This document shows positions 24,868 through 33,080 of a stretch of DNA of 64,000 nt, one piece after another; within the stretch, counting starts at the first letter, position 1, and each line of letters opens with the position of its first letter. The translations under genes were made by a program, and so were the position numbers. Location: the NCBI RefSeq assembly GCF_043641555.1, contig NZ_JBHZRJ010000002.1:248001-312000 (forward strand), given 5' to 3'. The DNA comes from Saccharospirillum alexandrii_A. Lineage in GTDB: Bacteria > Pseudomonadota > Gammaproteobacteria > Pseudomonadales > Natronospirillaceae. Below the pieces are notes generated by a model, which saw nothing but the letters and a program-made list of their open reading frames with translations, did not search any database and was not told the DNA's origin.

Positions 24868-25875
24868 TTATGCCCCGGCGACCGAACGCTCCGGCAATGC
24901 ATCGAGCTGTGCCTGAATCGTCGGGCACCAGGCACCTTCACTTGCCTCTATGGCCCGGTTTAACGCAGCCTGAAAAGCAGCCCCTGTGGCGTCGCCATGG
25001 CTTTTAATCAGAGTCATGTCAGTACCCGCGAGCAGCGCCCCATTGCTGCGCCTTGGATCGAGCTGCCGCATCACCGGCCTCAGCCGATGCCGCAACAAAC
25101 GCCCCAGTATTTTTCCCGTCACATCCCGGCTTAACGCCTGCCGTATGGCGCCCAAAGTAAGATCCAGCGTACCTTCGGCCGCCTTGATAACCGCATTCCC
25201 GGTAAAGCCGTCGGTAATCACCAGATCCAGGTCTCCGCGAAAGACATCGCCAGCCTCAACAAAACCACGGTAGTCAACATCGGGCCAGCGCGCCAGTTGC
25301 TCCGCCGCCTGGCGAATGGAGTGCGGCCCCTTATTGGGCTCCACGCCGAGATTGAGCAGTGCCAGCCGAGGTTTTCGGCCCAGTTGCCCCGAGGCAATGG
25401 CCACACCTACGGCCGCAAAACCGAGCAATTGTTTCGCCGTGGCCGAAAACGAAGCGCCCAGATCAAGCATCAGCATCGCGTCTTTGGAAGTAGGCACCCA
25501 ACTGACCAGAACTGGCCGATCCAGAGCCGTGTGAACACGGCCGTGACGATGCAGTAAGGCCATTAAAATGCCGGTGTGTTCCGATGAAACCACCGCATCG
25601 AACCGTTGCTGGCTCAACTGAGAAACCGCCTGCTCTATGCTGCTGCCGTAGTCGTTACGCAATAACCGGCCGGGGTTCAAATTGGAGGGCAAAGCACCGG
25701 TGCAGGATTCAAAGCGAAGATTCGCTGGCAGGGTTGGCATGGCAGTCTGGCGATTGGAGGTGCCGAATAGAATGCCGCTGTGTTGGGGGTGGTTCTGAAA
25801 AAAACGAATAGAGGCAGGAAGCAAATGGGAGGGGCCGAAATCCCCTCCCTCTAGATCAATGGCCAGAACAGCCAT
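24868..25875 (-). CDS. plsX: Phosphate acyltransferase PlsX
   Basis: Converts acyl-ACP to acyl-phosphate, feeding PlsY in phospholipid synthesis; a peripheral membrane enzyme of 335 residues. It begins LAIDLEGGDFGPSHLLPA, close to the family DAMGGDxGP motif but with Glu-Gly in place of Met-Gly. The segments VSWVPTSKDAMLMLDLGAS, LLNLGVEPNKGP, FVEAGDVFRGDLDLVITDGFTGN (split here) and VIKAAEGT are all typical. It follows rpmF by six bases in the standard rpmF-plsX order, so the lipid and ribosomal genes share a transcript. Confidence 0.93.
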   Translation of the reverse strand: MAVLAIDLEGGDFGPSHLLPASIRFFQNHPQHSGILFGTSNRQTAMPTLPANLRFESCTGALPSNLNPGRLLRNDYGSSIEQAVSQLSQQRFDAVVSSEHTGILMALLHRHGRVHTALDRPVLVSWVPTSKDAMLMLDLGASFSATAKQLLGFAAVGVAIASGQLGRKPRLALLNLGVEPNKGPHSIRQAAEQLARWPDVDYRGFVEAGDVFRGDLDLVITDGFTGNAVIKAAEGTLDLTLGAIRQALSRDVTGKILGRLLRHRLRPVMRQLDPRRSNGALLAGTDMTLIKSHGDATGAAFQAALNRAIEASEGAWCPTIQAQLDALPERSVAGA

Positions 25876-25881
25876 TGAGTG

Positions 25882-26064
25882 TTACTCAACTTCCGCTTCA
25901 GCGACGACCTTACGACCTTTGTAAAAGCCATCTGGCGAGACGTGATGACGACGGTGAGTTTCACCGCTGGTAGGATCAACCGACAAAGCGGTTGTCGTCA
26001 ATGCATCGTGCGAGCGACGCATTCCGCGACGTGAACGGGTCTTCTTGCTTTTCTGAACTGCCAT
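25882..26064 (-). CDS. rpmF: Ribosomal protein L32
   Basis: Basic 60-residue protein of the large ribosomal subunit. Begins MAVQKSKKTRSRRGMRRSHD and contains SGETHRRHHVSPDGFYKGRKV, as expected for the form of L32 lacking the four zinc cysteines. A GGAGGCC Shine-Dalgarno sequence lies upstream at 26068-26074 on the minus strand. Always found between yceD and plsX in this group. Confidence 0.97.
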   Translation of the reverse strand: MAVQKSKKTRSRRGMRRSHDALTTTALSVDPTSGETHRRHHVSPDGFYKGRKVVAEAEVE

Positions 26065-26155
26065 GGCCGGGGCCTCCTAAATAGGACACTTAAAATATCA
26101 GTAACGGGCGCTGTGCGCTTGGCCCGGTTGCAGGCCACCCATCACTGTGAAACTG

Positions 26156-26683
26156 TCAGGATCTCTTCAGAGATTCCAGTACCTTAAACGGATTATCTTT
26201 CACCGGCGTTTCTTCAACCCCGGCGTCATCCGGTTTAAATTCAGTCTGTATCTGACACTCGCCTTCGCCATGCATCGCATGCATTGGCAAGCACAGTAAC
26301 AACTCGTCTTCGACCAGTTCCGCCACCACCAGAGGTTCGTCTGGCAGCAACATCAGCGGGTCGATATCTGCAGGCAACGCTTTTGCCATTTCATCGTTGT
26401 ACACCACGGCCATCGTAAAGTGACCGTCGAGTGCCACCGATACTGGCTGCAAGCACCGCTGACATTCGAGTACAACCTTCCCAGACACATCGCCTGTGAC
26501 CATGCGGCGCTGCTCGGCGTCACGATTAAAGTTTAAAGCGGCTTTAAACTCGGCATCCTGACTGAGCACCACATCCGCCAGACGTGACAACCGGGTTGAC
26601 GGCACAACACCCTCAAGATTCTGGGGGCCCTGATCTGCCAACTTATAGGCATCAACGCGTTCTGGGAGCTCGGATTTCGACAT
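26156..26683 (-). CDS. yceD: DUF177 / YceD family protein
   Basis: Member of the YceD (DUF177) family, 175 residues, the constant upstream partner of rpmF. Homologues have been linked to 23S rRNA accumulation and 50S assembly, mainly in plants and E. coli; the exact role is unsettled. The family core is visible as VVLECQRCLQPVSVALDGHF and LPDEPLVVAELVEDELLLCLP followed by MHAMHGEGEC; the four cysteines in these two stretches could bind metal. It probably heads the yceD-rpmF-plsX operon, with a 131 bp gap separating it from the divergent maf gene. Confidence 0.9.
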   Translation of the reverse strand: MSKSELPERVDAYKLADQGPQNLEGVVPSTRLSRLADVVLSQDAEFKAALNFNRDAEQRRMVTGDVSGKVVLECQRCLQPVSVALDGHFTMAVVYNDEMAKALPADIDPLMLLPDEPLVVAELVEDELLLCLPMHAMHGEGECQIQTEFKPDDAGVEETPVKDNPFKVLESLKRS

Positions 26684-26814
26684 AGGCGCGGTATGATACG
26701 GATGAGACTGTTCAAGTCAAAGGCTTTTTGGCTCAAATGGCTGATAAACAGTAGGCTGTGAGGCATTGGCTACCCAATTCACACAAACCACCCCGACCTT
26801 TAAGGAGAACAACC

Positions 26815-27390
26815 ATGTTGCCACCGGTATTGCTGGCCTCAACTTCACCGTATCGGGCGGAACGACTAGCCAGCCTGAACGTGCCCTTCGAACAGGCCAA
26901 ACCTGATATGGACGAGACGCCTCTGCCTGGTGAGTCGCCTTTTGATCTGGCGCTTCGCCTGGCTCGGGGCAAGGCCCGCAGCCTGGTAGATACCCACCCG
27001 GGCTATCTGATTATTGGCAGCGATCAAACCGCTGCCGATGACCGGGGCACCCTGCTGGGCAAACCAGGCAACCTGGCCCGCGCGGTCGATCAGCTGAGAC
27101 GATGTTCAGGCACATCCCTGACGTTTTACAGTGGTGTCGCACTCGCCGGTCACTCCGACGATGCCTGGGTGGTCACCACTGACGTCGTTTTCCGGGATCT
27201 GACCCGGGCGGAAATTGACCGTTACCTCGACCGGGAGCGCCCGTTCGATTGTGCGGGCAGCTTCAAGGTTGAAGCACTGGGAATTACCCTGTTCCAGTCA
27301 GTCCGAAGCGACGACCCCAACGCCCTGATCGGGTTGCCGCTGATTTCACTGGCCGCCAAGCTTCGCGAGGCAGGGTTTGCCCTGCCCTGA
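26815..27390 (+). CDS. yceF: Maf-family nucleotide pyrophosphatase, YceF type
   Basis: Hydrolyses non-canonical nucleotides; the YceF subgroup prefers 7-methyl-GTP in E. coli. 191 residues from the ATG at 26815, which follows AAGGAG; the frame to 26758 lacks a ribosome site. Motifs: LLASTSPYRAERL (6-18), DETPLPGESP, catalytic D70 in IIGSDQTA, GKPG, and FDCAGSFKVEALGITLF plus NALIGLPLISL, all matching YceF rather than the dTTPase YhdE. Divergent from yceD and convergent with the peptidase gene. Confidence 0.93.
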   Translation: MLPPVLLASTSPYRAERLASLNVPFEQAKPDMDETPLPGESPFDLALRLARGKARSLVDTHPGYLIIGSDQTAADDRGTLLGKPGNLARAVDQLRRCSGTSLTFYSGVALAGHSDDAWVVTTDVVFRDLTRAEIDRYLDRERPFDCAGSFKVEALGITLFQSVRSDDPNALIGLPLISLAAKLREAGFALP

Positions 27391-27406
27391 CCGTGTTGCT
27401 GGCCAT

Positions 27407-28396
27407 TCAGCGCAGCTCTATGGACTCGGTGGCTCCTAGCTTGACCAGGGTTTCAGCGACCGAAACGCCAAGGTTTCGGGCGAACTGCTGCAGCGGTGAA
27501 GGTCGCAGTGTGAAATCAACGGTATTGGGGTAACCCAGTTCACGGGCCAGTTCAGAGGTTGATTTCAGTCCGTCAACAAGGCCAAGTTCCAGCGCCTGGG
27601 TGCCCGTCCAGACCAGTCCGGAGAACAACTTGTCGTTATCGGTGACCAGTCGGTCACCGCGCCCTTCTTTAACATCGCTGATGAACTGCTGGTGCACGTT
27701 ATCGAGCAAGGCTTCGAACAAGGCCCGCTCTTCGGGATCGACCGGCTGAAACGGGTCCAGAAAGGTTTTGTGCTCACCAGAGGCGAAAGAGCGGCGTTCG
27801 ATACCCACCTTTTCAATCAGTTCTTCAAAACCAAAACTTGCGGCTGTCACTCCAATGGAACCCACCAGGCTGGATCCGTTGGCATAGATGTTCTCAGTGG
27901 CCGAGGCAATGTAATAGGCTCCGCTGGCACCCGTATCGGCAATAACCGCATGTATCGGTATGTCTTCATGCAATGATCGCAGGCGCTGAATTTCGTCGTA
28001 TACATAGGCCGACTGTACCGGGCTGCCACCACCACTGTTGATGCGGACAATCACGGCCCGGGTATCCTCATGATCCATGGCATTGCGCAACGACGTTACG
28101 ATCGCATCTGCATTGGCCGGCTCACTCTGTGAGATCAAACCACGCACATCGACAATGGCCGTGTGCCCACCCGTTTTAGCCGGAACCCCGACACCAATGT
28201 CACTGTTGCTGATAAACAACCACAACAGCGCAAACAGGTAAATAAAGGTGAGCAACTTGAACACAATGCCCCAGCGCCGTTGCTTCTTGAGCTCGGCGGT
28301 ATTGGCCATCACCACCTTTTCGATCAGCTGCCACTCTTTGCGGGAGCCAGCCCAGGAATCATCAGACGATTCCTGCTGCGGAGTTTTTCCAAACAT
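27407..28396 (-). CDS. sppA: S49-family signal peptide peptidase, SppA-like
   Basis: Membrane-bound serine protease that removes cleaved signal peptides or degrades membrane proteins. Single-domain form of 329 residues, half the length of E. coli SppA. One transmembrane segment (43-62) anchors a periplasmic domain containing VRINSGGGSPVQSAYVY, the nucleophile S158 in DTGASGAYYIAS, and the general-base lysine K210 in SGEHKTFLDPF. The Ser-Lys dyad split across adjacent subunits is known for this family. In Pseudomonas a HAD-type hydrolase gene sits between sppA and rluC; it is absent here. Confidence 0.92.
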   Translation of the reverse strand: MFGKTPQQESSDDSWAGSRKEWQLIEKVVMANTAELKKQRRWGIVFKLLTFIYLFALLWLFISNSDIGVGVPAKTGGHTAIVDVRGLISQSEPANADAIVTSLRNAMDHEDTRAVIVRINSGGGSPVQSAYVYDEIQRLRSLHEDIPIHAVIADTGASGAYYIASATENIYANGSSLVGSIGVTAASFGFEELIEKVGIERRSFASGEHKTFLDPFQPVDPEERALFEALLDNVHQQFISDVKEGRGDRLVTDNDKLFSGLVWTGTQALELGLVDGLKSTSELARELGYPNTVDFTLRPSPLQQFARNLGVSVAETLVKLGATESIELR

Positions 28397-28432
28397 TCAA
28401 TCAGTTTCCTGTCAGTGACTGGGAGGTCTGTG

Positions 28433-29407
28433 TTAATTGAGATCGCGCGATTCATTGGCCAGAGCGCTCAGAAGCCGCTCCAGCGCTGGATCAAGTGGTG
28501 CCGTCATGGTCAGCAGTTCGCCAGTCACCGGGTGCGGCACGGTCAGTTGCGCAGCATGCAGAAACAGCCGGCCCAGCCCTATATCCCTGGCGACCGCTTC
28601 AGCCCGGCCGGACTGGTACTTGGTATCACCCAGGATCGGATGCCCCGCATACTGGGTATGCACTCGAATCTGATGCGTTCGACCCGTCACCGGCTGCGCT
28701 TCCACCCAGCTGCACCGCTCAAAGGCCTTCAGCAATCTGAATCGGGTTTGGGACGGCTTTCCATCTGGAGCAACGCTGACCATGCGCTCTCCGCCCTGAG
28801 CCTCATTCTTGCGCAAGGGTACATCAACAAAGCGCTGTTCTTCAGGCCAGTGCCCATGCACCAGACACCAATACACCTTTTTTACGTCGGTTTTGTGCCT
28901 GAAAACGGCTTGCAGCGCTTTCAGTGCCGAGCGTTTCTTGGCGATCAGCACCACACCCGAGGTATCCCGGTCGAGCCGGTGAACCAGCTCAACAAATTTC
29001 AATTCCGGCCGGATGATCCGATACGACTCAATCAATCCCAATGAAATACCCGACCCACCGTGAACGGCCAGGCCATGGGGTTTGTTGAGGGCAACCAGCA
29101 CATCATCCTCATACAGTATGGCTTTATCAAGCTGGTGGCGCAGCGCCTGGCTCGGAACCGCCGTATTGACCGGCTTTTCGGCAATGCGGACTGGAGGAAT
29201 GCGCACCGTATCACCGCCCTCAAGGCGATACTCGGGCTTCACCCGCTTGCCATTAACCCGGACCTCACCCTTGCGCAGCACCCGGTAAACCCGGCTCTTG
29301 GGCACTGACTTCCAATGACCGATCAAAAAGTTATCGATGCGCTGACCAGCCCGGTCTTCTTCAACTTCGTAGAGTTCGACGTTTGCCACAATGCCCTGCT
29401 TTGCCAA
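28433..29407 (-). CDS. rluC: 23S rRNA pseudouridine synthase RluC
   Basis: Makes pseudouridine at 955, 2504 and 2580 (E. coli numbering) of 23S rRNA. 324 residues: N-terminal S4 RNA-binding domain (about 20-80, GQRIDNFLIGHWKSVPKSRVYR), then the synthase domain with VHRLDRDTSGVVLIAKK carrying catalytic D146, and PVTGRTHQIRVHTQYAGHPILGD. The start is uncertain: TTG at 29407 as given, or GTG at 29389 with AGGG just upstream. Divergent from rne across a 601 bp gap, a common pairing in gammaproteobacteria. Confidence 0.94.
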   Translation of the reverse strand: MAKQGIVANVELYEVEEDRAGQRIDNFLIGHWKSVPKSRVYRVLRKGEVRVNGKRVKPEYRLEGGDTVRIPPVRIAEKPVNTAVPSQALRHQLDKAILYEDDVLVALNKPHGLAVHGGSGISLGLIESYRIIRPELKFVELVHRLDRDTSGVVLIAKKRSALKALQAVFRHKTDVKKVYWCLVHGHWPEEQRFVDVPLRKNEAQGGERMVSVAPDGKPSQTRFRLLKAFERCSWVEAQPVTGRTHQIRVHTQYAGHPILGDTKYQSGRAEAVARDIGLGRLFLHAAQLTVPHPVTGELLTMTAPLDPALERLLSALANESRDLN

Positions 29408-29429
29408 TACCGGTACCCGGCTTAAATAT

Positions 29430-29515
29430 CGCTACCGTTAATGCCTTATAGCAAGCAACCTGCTGTAACAGTGATAACGGTAATGAGGTGCTTGCTATGG
29501 AAAGGCACGTTACTG
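29430..29515. repeat. Long imperfect palindrome upstream of rluC
   Basis: ATAGCAAGCA-A-CCT at 29451-29464 pairs with AGGTGCTTGCTAT at about 29489-29501 (one bulge), and pairing continues outward through GCCTT/AAGGC and GTTA/TAAC to give arms of nearly 30 bases. The loop holds a smaller CTGT/ACAG hairpin. It is far longer than a terminator and lacks a T run. It may be a decayed mobile palindrome or a structured leader of rluC. Boundaries are approximate. Confidence 0.6.
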
Positions 29516-29565
29516 ATGCCATTGTACCAGCAGTCGGTTCACGAAAGGAGGCTTCGCGACGCTAC

Positions 29566-29585
29566 CGGGCGGACCATACCGCCCG
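29566..29585. other. Short GC-rich hairpin upstream of rne promoter
   Basis: CGGGCGG at 29566-29572 pairs with CCGCCCG at 29579-29585 around ACCATA. It is 13 bases before the rne -35 element. No T run follows, so it is not a standard terminator; its role is not evident. Confidence 0.4.
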
Positions 29586-29598
29586 CTCCGCATAGTGA

Positions 29599-29627
29599 TT
29601 GTTCAACCGGGAGTCTACTGCTACAAT
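29599..29627 (+). promoter_or_regulatory. Sigma-70 promoter of rne
   Basis: TTGTTC at 29599-29604, a 17-base spacer and TACAAT at 29622-29627 make a good sigma-70 promoter. Transcription would begin near 29634 and give a leader of about 375 bases, close to the 361-base leader that governs RNase E feedback control in E. coli. Confidence 0.65.
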
Positions 29628-29633
29628 GTTACT

Positions 29634-30008
29634 CGCTGGGATTCTGATCATCCTACCGCCCAGAGACCACACAGGCGGCAAGGGGCAGACCCCCCAACCT
29701 GTTGCGCCGACGTTACGTGCAACTCAAGAATCGGTTGGGCAGCAAGTACAGTTTGAAACAGCGTATGACGATGGGGTCATATGGAAGAAAGCACTTCACC
29801 ACAAACGCGCAAGTGCTTCTAAATAGAGCAGGCATCCCCATAAGACTCTGTCCGTTTCCCCATTGTTAATGGAAAACACCGATCCACTGTGCTGGCGTTG
29901 TCGCCGGCACCGACCTGTGTGTTACCGATTTCTATCGGTGTTCGCCCGCCTGTATCCCTGCCCTTGCTGCTCTGTCACCCATGATTTATTACAGAGTATC
30001 GTTCCTCA
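29634..30008 (+). promoter_or_regulatory. rne 5' leader, candidate RNase E feedback element
   Basis: This non-coding stretch of about 375 bases precedes rne and contains a perfect ACCGAT-TTCT-ATCGGT hairpin (29924-29939) and a CTCTGT/ACAGAG hairpin (29970-29996) that ends 12 bases before the start codon. Gammaproteobacterial rne leaders carry conserved stem-loops by which RNase E senses its own level and cleaves its message (Rfam rne5). The small hairpin resembles the conserved hp2-type stem as I remember it. No strong Shine-Dalgarno sequence is seen, so the hairpins probably influence translation. No protein-coding gene was supported here. Confidence 0.6.
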
Positions 30009-33000
30009 ATGAAAAGAATGTTAATCAATGCAACCCAGTCAGAAGAGCTGAGGGTTGCCCTGGTCGATGGCCAGAAACTCTATGACCTGGATATCGAAAC
30101 CGGCTTTCGCGAGCAAAAGAAAGCCAACATCTACAAAGGCAAAATCACCCGCGTAGAACCCAGCCTTGAAGCAGCTTTTGTCGATTTTGGCGCCGAACGC
30201 CACGGTTTTCTCCCTCTGAAAGAAATCGCCCGCGAATACTTTGTCGATGCCAACATGTCCTCTCGTGCGAACATTCGCGAGCTGGTTAAAGAAGGCACCG
30301 AAGTCATTGTGCAGGTCGACAAGGAAGAGCGCGGCAATAAGGGCGCTGCTCTGACTACTATGGTCAGCCTGGCCGGTCGTTATCTGGTACTGATGCCCAA
30401 CAACCCTCGCGCCGGTGGTATCTCGCGTCGCATTGAAGGTGATGAGCGCGCCCAGATTCGTGAAGCACTGCAGGGCGTGACCATTCCCGATGGCATGGGC
30501 TGCATTGTCCGTACTGCCGGTATTGGACGCAGTGCCGAAGAATTGCAATGGGACCTCGACTACCTGATCCAACTGTGGGATTCCATCAAACAAGCGTCCG
30601 AAGGCCGTTCTGCACCCTTCCTGATCCTTCAGGAAAGCAACGTCATTCTGCGTGCGATCCGCGATTATCTGCGTCAGGACATCGGCGAAGTATTGATCGA
30701 CAGCAAAGATGCCTACCAGTACGCGCTGGATTTCGTGCAGAAAGTGATGCCGAATTATCAGAGCAAACTGAAGCTCTACGAAGACCCGGTACCGCTGTTC
30801 AACCGCTACCAGATTGAAGCGCAGATCGAAAGCGCCTTTCAGCGCGAAGTAAAACTGCCCAGTGGCGGTTCGATCGTTATCGACCCGACCGAAGCTCTGG
30901 TCTCGATCGACATCAACTCCAGTCGCTCGACCAAAGGCGTTGATATCGAAGAAACGGCTTTCCACACCAACCTGGAAGCGGCCGAAGAAATTGCCCGTCA
31001 GTTGCGTTTGCGTGACATGGGCGGCCTGGTGGTGATCGACTTCATCGATATGAACCAGTCCAAGCATCAGCGCGAAGTGGAAGCGCGCATCAAGGATGCT
31101 ACCTCCCCCGACCGTGCCCGTGTTCAGGTAGGCCGGCTGTCCCGTTTTGGTCTGCTGGAAATGTCCCGGCAAAGACTGCGCCCTTCACTGGGTGAAACCA
31201 GCGGCATTGTGTGCCCCCGTTGTAATGGCCACGGCATCATTCGCGATGTGAAATCACTGTCACTGGCCATACTGCGACTGATCGAAGAAGAATCACTGAA
31301 AGAGCGCACCGCTCAGATTCGTGCCATTGTGCCGTTGACCGTGGCCACCTTCCTGTTGAATGAAAAACGGGAAGCCATCTTCGATGTTGAGCGTCGTCAG
31401 AAAGTTCATGTTCTGATTGTGCCCAACACGCAAATGGAAACTCCGCACTATGAAGTCGTGCGTCTGCGTGACGATGACGAAACTTTGGTCAATGCCGAGC
31501 CCAGCTACGCCCTGAAACTGGAAGAAAAGCCGTCTGAAACCGAAACGGTTCTGGAAGCACAAACCAAGCCCCAGGAAGCCGCTATTTCCAGTCTGCAGGT
31601 AACGCCGCGTGCGCCGGTACCACCGTCTGCACCGGAAGCCAGCAGCGAAGCTCCGGCCAAGCCAGCCCGCGCAGCCGCAGAAACGGCGGTGGAAAAGCGT
31701 CGTTCTGAGAGTAAAGGTCTGTTTTCCCGCCTGGGTGGCTGGGTAAGCCAGTTGCTGGGGTCTGACGACGAAGCCCAAAAACAGGAAAAGCCCGCGACCG
31801 ATCGCAAACCGGACAACCGTTCGCGCCAGCGCGATGACAACCGCGGCAACCGTCGCAGCCCTAACCGGAATAACCGCAATCGCAACCGTGATAGCAGCCG
31901 GGAGTCGGGCCGTGATAGCGCTCGCGACACCAATCGCGACAGTGGCACCAGTAACCGTGATTCGAACCGTGACGGTGCCTCGCGGGGCAATGGCCGCAAT
32001 GCGGGCCGTGGATCGCGCGACCGTGATGCGGTTGCAACACCCGACGCCAGCTCAAAAGAAACCAAGCAACCGGTGAAAGACTCCGCGCCATCTGCAGCAG
32101 GCAGCGCCGATTCCGCCGAGAGCCAGAATGATCGGCGGCCACGCCAGCCACAAATGAAGCGTCGTGAAGAACGAGACGACAGCACCGGACGCGTGCCTCT
32201 GGCCGAAGTCGGCAAGAACCGTCAGGTTCGGGGCATCAGCAAAAACGCCAGCAAGCGGCCCAACCCGGAAAAGCCCGGTGAAATCATCAGCGACATCCAA
32301 ACCGTCATTGAGATGATCAGCACCAAGTCGGCTGATGATGCGCGTGCCGCAGCTAAGGTAAGAGCCGATGAAGCGGCTGCGTCGACTGAGACGACACCTA
32401 CCACTGATGCACCGCAGACCGATGCCAAGCCCAGCACAGTCGAGTCAAATGACACGGCACACAGCGAGCCGTCCAAGCTGGAAGAGTCGCCCAACCCCCG
32501 GGTTGAGCACGAAGTGATCAACGCAGAAGATAACGCGGCAACCACGCAACCGGTTGATCAGGATGAGCCATCCGAATCTGCCCCTGCAACGTCGCCTTCA
32601 GCAGAGTCAGACGTTAAACCAGCCGTTGCCGAAGCCAGGGCTGTTGAAAACGTCGACACACCTGCGGAAAACACTGAGTCTGAAACACACAGCGATACCG
32701 TTGAAGCAAAGGCAACCACTGCGGCAACCGCGGAAGAAACGTCAGCCTCTGAGCCTGCTGAAACAACGACTGAAAGCGTGCCAGAAGTGCCTGAGCCCGT
32801 TAACCAGGTTGAATCAGACGAAACGCGTGCACCGGCACAAGCGGTTACGGAAGAGCCTCAACAGAGCGCTCCGGTTCAGCCAGCCGAGACCCCGGAAACT
32901 GAGCAACCCACCGCTCAGGATGGCGAAGAAGACGTCGCCAAGCCAGCTGGTCGGGCACCGAACGATCCTCGTGAAGTGCGTCGTCGCAAGATGGCTGAAC

Positions 33001-33014
33001 AGCAAGACAAGTAA
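30009..33014 (+). CDS. rne: Ribonuclease E
   Basis: Endonuclease that starts mRNA decay and processes rRNA and tRNA, and scaffolds the degradosome; 1001 residues. The catalytic half (1-about 520) opens MKRMLINATQSEELRVALVDG, has the S1 domain with ANIYKGKITRVEPSLEAAFVDFG, magnesium ligands D301 and D344, and the zinc-link CPRCNGHG (C402, C405). The C-terminal half is disordered: residues 598-672 are an Arg/Asn/Asp/Ser-rich RNA-binding tract with NRDS-type repeats, then a long acidic, Ala/Thr/Glu-rich tail ending DPREVRRRKMAEQQDK. The unusual base pattern of the repeat tract makes long false frames on the other strand. Confidence 0.96.
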   Translation: MKRMLINATQSEELRVALVDGQKLYDLDIETGFREQKKANIYKGKITRVEPSLEAAFVDFGAERHGFLPLKEIAREYFVDANMSSRANIRELVKEGTEVIVQVDKEERGNKGAALTTMVSLAGRYLVLMPNNPRAGGISRRIEGDERAQIREALQGVTIPDGMGCIVRTAGIGRSAEELQWDLDYLIQLWDSIKQASEGRSAPFLILQESNVILRAIRDYLRQDIGEVLIDSKDAYQYALDFVQKVMPNYQSKLKLYEDPVPLFNRYQIEAQIESAFQREVKLPSGGSIVIDPTEALVSIDINSSRSTKGVDIEETAFHTNLEAAEEIARQLRLRDMGGLVVIDFIDMNQSKHQREVEARIKDATSPDRARVQVGRLSRFGLLEMSRQRLRPSLGETSGIVCPRCNGHGIIRDVKSLSLAILRLIEEESLKERTAQIRAIVPLTVATFLLNEKREAIFDVERRQKVHVLIVPNTQMETPHYEVVRLRDDDETLVNAEPSYALKLEEKPSETETVLEAQTKPQEAAISSLQVTPRAPVPPSAPEASSEAPAKPARAAAETAVEKRRSESKGLFSRLGGWVSQLLGSDDEAQKQEKPATDRKPDNRSRQRDDNRGNRRSPNRNNRNRNRDSSRESGRDSARDTNRDSGTSNRDSNRDGASRGNGRNAGRGSRDRDAVATPDASSKETKQPVKDSAPSAAGSADSAESQNDRRPRQPQMKRREERDDSTGRVPLAEVGKNRQVRGISKNASKRPNPEKPGEIISDIQTVIEMISTKSADDARAAAKVRADEAAASTETTPTTDAPQTDAKPSTVESNDTAHSEPSKLEESPNPRVEHEVINAEDNAATTQPVDQDEPSESAPATSPSAESDVKPAVAEARAVENVDTPAENTESETHSDTVEAKATTAATAEETSASEPAETTTESVPEVPEPVNQVESDETRAPAQAVTEEPQQSAPVQPAETPETEQPTAQDGEEDVAKPAGRAPNDPREVRRRKMAEQQDK

Positions 33015-33058
33015 CCCTTGTCTTAGCCATAAAAAAACCGGCCTCGGCCGGTTTTTTT
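33004..33058. terminator. Terminator between convergent rne and murB
   Basis: A perfect CCGGCC/GGCCGG stem (33038-33043 with 33046-33051) has seven A before and seven T after, so it can end transcripts from both rne and the murB operon. A second hairpin, AAGACAAG/CTTGTCTT (33004-33024), encloses the rne stop codon. Confidence 0.88.
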
Positions 33059-33080
33059 ATGGGTGTTTCCTGCAAACGAC

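Noticed and set aside
29441..29826. Two small plus-strand frames in the rne upstream region
   Set aside because: They overlap the palindrome and the predicted rne promoter and lack ribosome sites and homologous look.
30039..31172. 377-codon open frame on the minus strand inside rne
   Set aside because: It is a codon-bias shadow of the conserved RNase E catalytic half, with low-complexity His/Gln/Phe composition and no ribosome site.
31880..32030. Short regular DNA repeats suggesting a CRISPR array
   Set aside because: Period is only 9-12 bases, in frame with rne and coding for Asp/Arg/Ser units; no spacers.
31505..32215. Arg/Ser/Leu-rich minus-strand frame opposite the RNase E repeat tract
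   Set aside because: Composition follows directly from the NRDS repeats on the coding strand.
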